DNA from: CAYJLW01 sp964370965
Lineage (GTDB): Bacteria > Actinomycetota > Acidimicrobiia > UBA2766
NCBI GenBank assembly: GCA_964370965.1
Contig: CAYJLW010000121.1
Span: 1 to 8,294, forward strand
DNA length: 8,294 bases
Direction: 5' to 3'
In this document: piece after piece, positions 7,351-8,294 of the stretch
Layout: each line of letters begins with the position of its first letter
Position numbering within the stretch: position 1 is the stretch's first letter
Translations under genes and position numbers: made by a program
Notes under the pieces: model-generated
What the model was told of the DNA's origin: nothing
What the model saw: the letters and a program-made list of their open reading frames with translations, nothing else
Databases searched by the model: none

Positions 7351-7568
7351 CGGTGTGTCCTGGCCCGAGCGCGCGAACCATCCGTCTTCGCCAGGTACAG
7401 GGAACTCTCCCGTCGCAGTGGCCTCGACGGGTTGCGCAAGTACACCGCCGTTACGAACTGGGTCGCGATCTTCCCTGGCCGCAGTCGCGCACACCGGTCA
7501 TAGATCGGGTACTCGCAGCCGTACTTGCGCTCGGCGGATGTCGCCGTGAGAAGAACACGGATCCTTGT
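7347..7568 (-). other. Coding-like stretch, possible remnant of an Rhs C-terminal tip
   Basis: On the minus strand this frame stays open from just after the TGA at 7569-7571 to a TAG at 7347-7349. That is roughly 73 codons with no plausible start codon at its beginning. By hand count about four of five third positions between 7555 and 7350 are G or C, as in the real genes here. The translation looks protein-like, for example ERKYGCEYPIYDRCARLRPG, and not like a shadow frame. It is in the same frame as the preceding Rhs continuation and separated from it by one stop codon. I recognise no family. It may be the end of a broken toxin tip or an unrelated gene fragment. Its stop codon overlaps that of surE on the other strand. 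Confidence 0.35.
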
Positions 7569-7906
7569 TCAGGGCCAGTCCCCGACAAGCCGGACTTCTT
7601 CGCTTCGTGCTGGTCGGCATCCGCCAACATCGCTTCCCTCGTCCCAGCTCCGTAGATCCGTCCTGCCCGCACCTTCGACATAACCGCCCAGGCCGCCAAG
7701 GGCGGGTGTCGGCGGGCACCTCATCCGCCCGATCGACCTGCACCAGGCCGCTTGCGCGCCGCACCATTGGGCCCCCGGCACGCTGACGCAACCGCTCCGC
7801 CCACCCCCCCGCCGCCGCCTGCTTCGTGTCCCGTCGAGGTCGGTGTTGTTGACGGGGTCACCGCAGACGTAGTCGTAGTCCCCGCAGGAACCCCCCGGGA
7901 CCGGGG
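7569..7906 (-). pseudogene. Frameshifted continuation of the Rhs gene: end of core plus damaged tip
   Basis: The first part of this frame completes the Rhs core that the upstream frame loses. It reads PVPGG, then GDYDYVCGDPVNNTDLDG ending at 7830, the usual closing motif before the variable tip. Past DLDG the frame runs to a TGA at 7569 but becomes Arg/Gly/Cys-rich and unconvincing. Two other minus-strand frames look better in places: one from about 7826 to 7710 (AERLRQRAGGPMVRRAS) and one from about 7700 to 7570 (GTREAMLADADQHEAKKSG). This pattern suggests further small indels. In intact Rhs proteins this segment carries a polymorphic toxin or effector domain; here I cannot identify one. No immunity gene is seen next to it. 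Confidence 0.6.
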
Positions 7907-8294
7907 TCCCGGCTGTAGAACCTGCCCAGGGCGGGGTCGTACTGGCGCGCACCCATCTCGGTGACACCCAAGGTGGCGTCCACCCGACGCTGGTGGGCGC
8001 CCAACCAACCCCACTGCTGACCCGTCGCCCCCGAGGCCACGTTCCCGTACTCGTCATAAGACCACGACCCGCTCAGGGTCCCCGCCGCGTCCGTGACCCC
8101 CACCACGTCGCCGTGGGGGTCGCCGAGGTAGTGACGGCCCCACGTGTTGTTGGCGGCCACCAGACCCTCGGGGCCCCCCAAGTAGACGACGTACCAGTTC
8201 AACCACCACGACAACCACGTGTTGTAGTCCCCCTCCACCACCACACGGTCCGAGCCGTCCTCGTAGCCGAACCTACGGTCCTGGGTCACGAACC
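7858..8294 (-). pseudogene. Rhs/YD-repeat protein, C-terminal core domain (5' end outside window, frameshifted)
   Basis: About 145 codons of an Rhs-repeat-associated core run in from the right edge with no internal stop. The GTG at 8289 is not a real start, because the frame is open to the window edge. Recognisable core motifs in order are YLGGPEGLVAANN, GDPHGDVVGVTDAAG, SYDEYGN, GWLGAHQR and the diagnostic MGARQYDPALGRFYSRDP. Rhs proteins form large secreted or surface shells that enclose a C-terminal toxic domain, often used in competition between cells. After RDP the frame derails and stops at 7858-7860, while the true continuation lies in the next frame. The break coincides with GGGG at 7903-7906 (CCCC on the coding strand), where three bases would restore the family sequence. 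This is most likely a real one-base insertion; a sequencing error is the alternative. Confidence 0.85.

Noticed and set aside
6508..7494. Long minus-strand open frame opposite surE.
   Set aside because: SurE on the plus strand has every family motif; the opposite frame is a Gly/Val/Asp-rich shadow.
7804..7811. C7 run (G7 on the Rhs strand) as a phase-variable switch for the Rhs tip.
   Set aside because: The run is long enough to slip, but the core is already broken upstream at 7903-7906 and no frame after the run is clearly intact, so decay explains it better than phase variation.

Overview
The window is GC-rich throughout (roughly two thirds or more by eye). It carries a complete Tat-exported PhoD phosphatase, a full-length cobalamin-dependent MetH, a lipoprotein with no recognised family, a SurE nucleotidase and the end of an Rhs/YD-repeat protein. 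Base composition, codon use and protein style suggest a chromosome of an Actinomycetota member, possibly an Acidimicrobiia-like lineage. That placement is inference; there is no rRNA or other phylogenetic marker here.

Layout, left to right. Bases 1-187 hold no supportable gene, only several inverted repeats; the strongest (48-66) probably terminates the phosphatase gene. On the minus strand, 188-1822 encodes a PhoD-type alkaline phosphatase/phosphodiesterase with a Tat signal. A 157-base gap (1823-1979) contains three tandem 9-bp repeats and two small hairpins. Minus strand 1980-5462 encodes methionine synthase (metH) with all four functional modules. A 112-base divergent gap follows. On the plus strand, 5575-6465 encodes a secreted lipoprotein and 6523-7350 encodes SurE. 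From 7347 to the right edge, the minus strand carries the 3' end of an Rhs gene, with an intact core up to about 7906. It is then frameshifted, and its C-terminal tip region appears decayed.

Functionally this is mostly a housekeeping neighbourhood: methionine/folate/B12 metabolism (MetH) plus two phosphate-ester hydrolases, PhoD outside the membrane and SurE in the cytoplasm. No operon joins them clearly. metH and the lipoprotein gene are divergent, and phoD lies downstream of metH in the same direction but 157 bases away. The accessory part is the Rhs remnant at the right edge. I found no convincing new multi-gene system. The least explained parts are the broken Rhs tip, the 9-bp repeat array upstream of phoD, and the lipoprotein.
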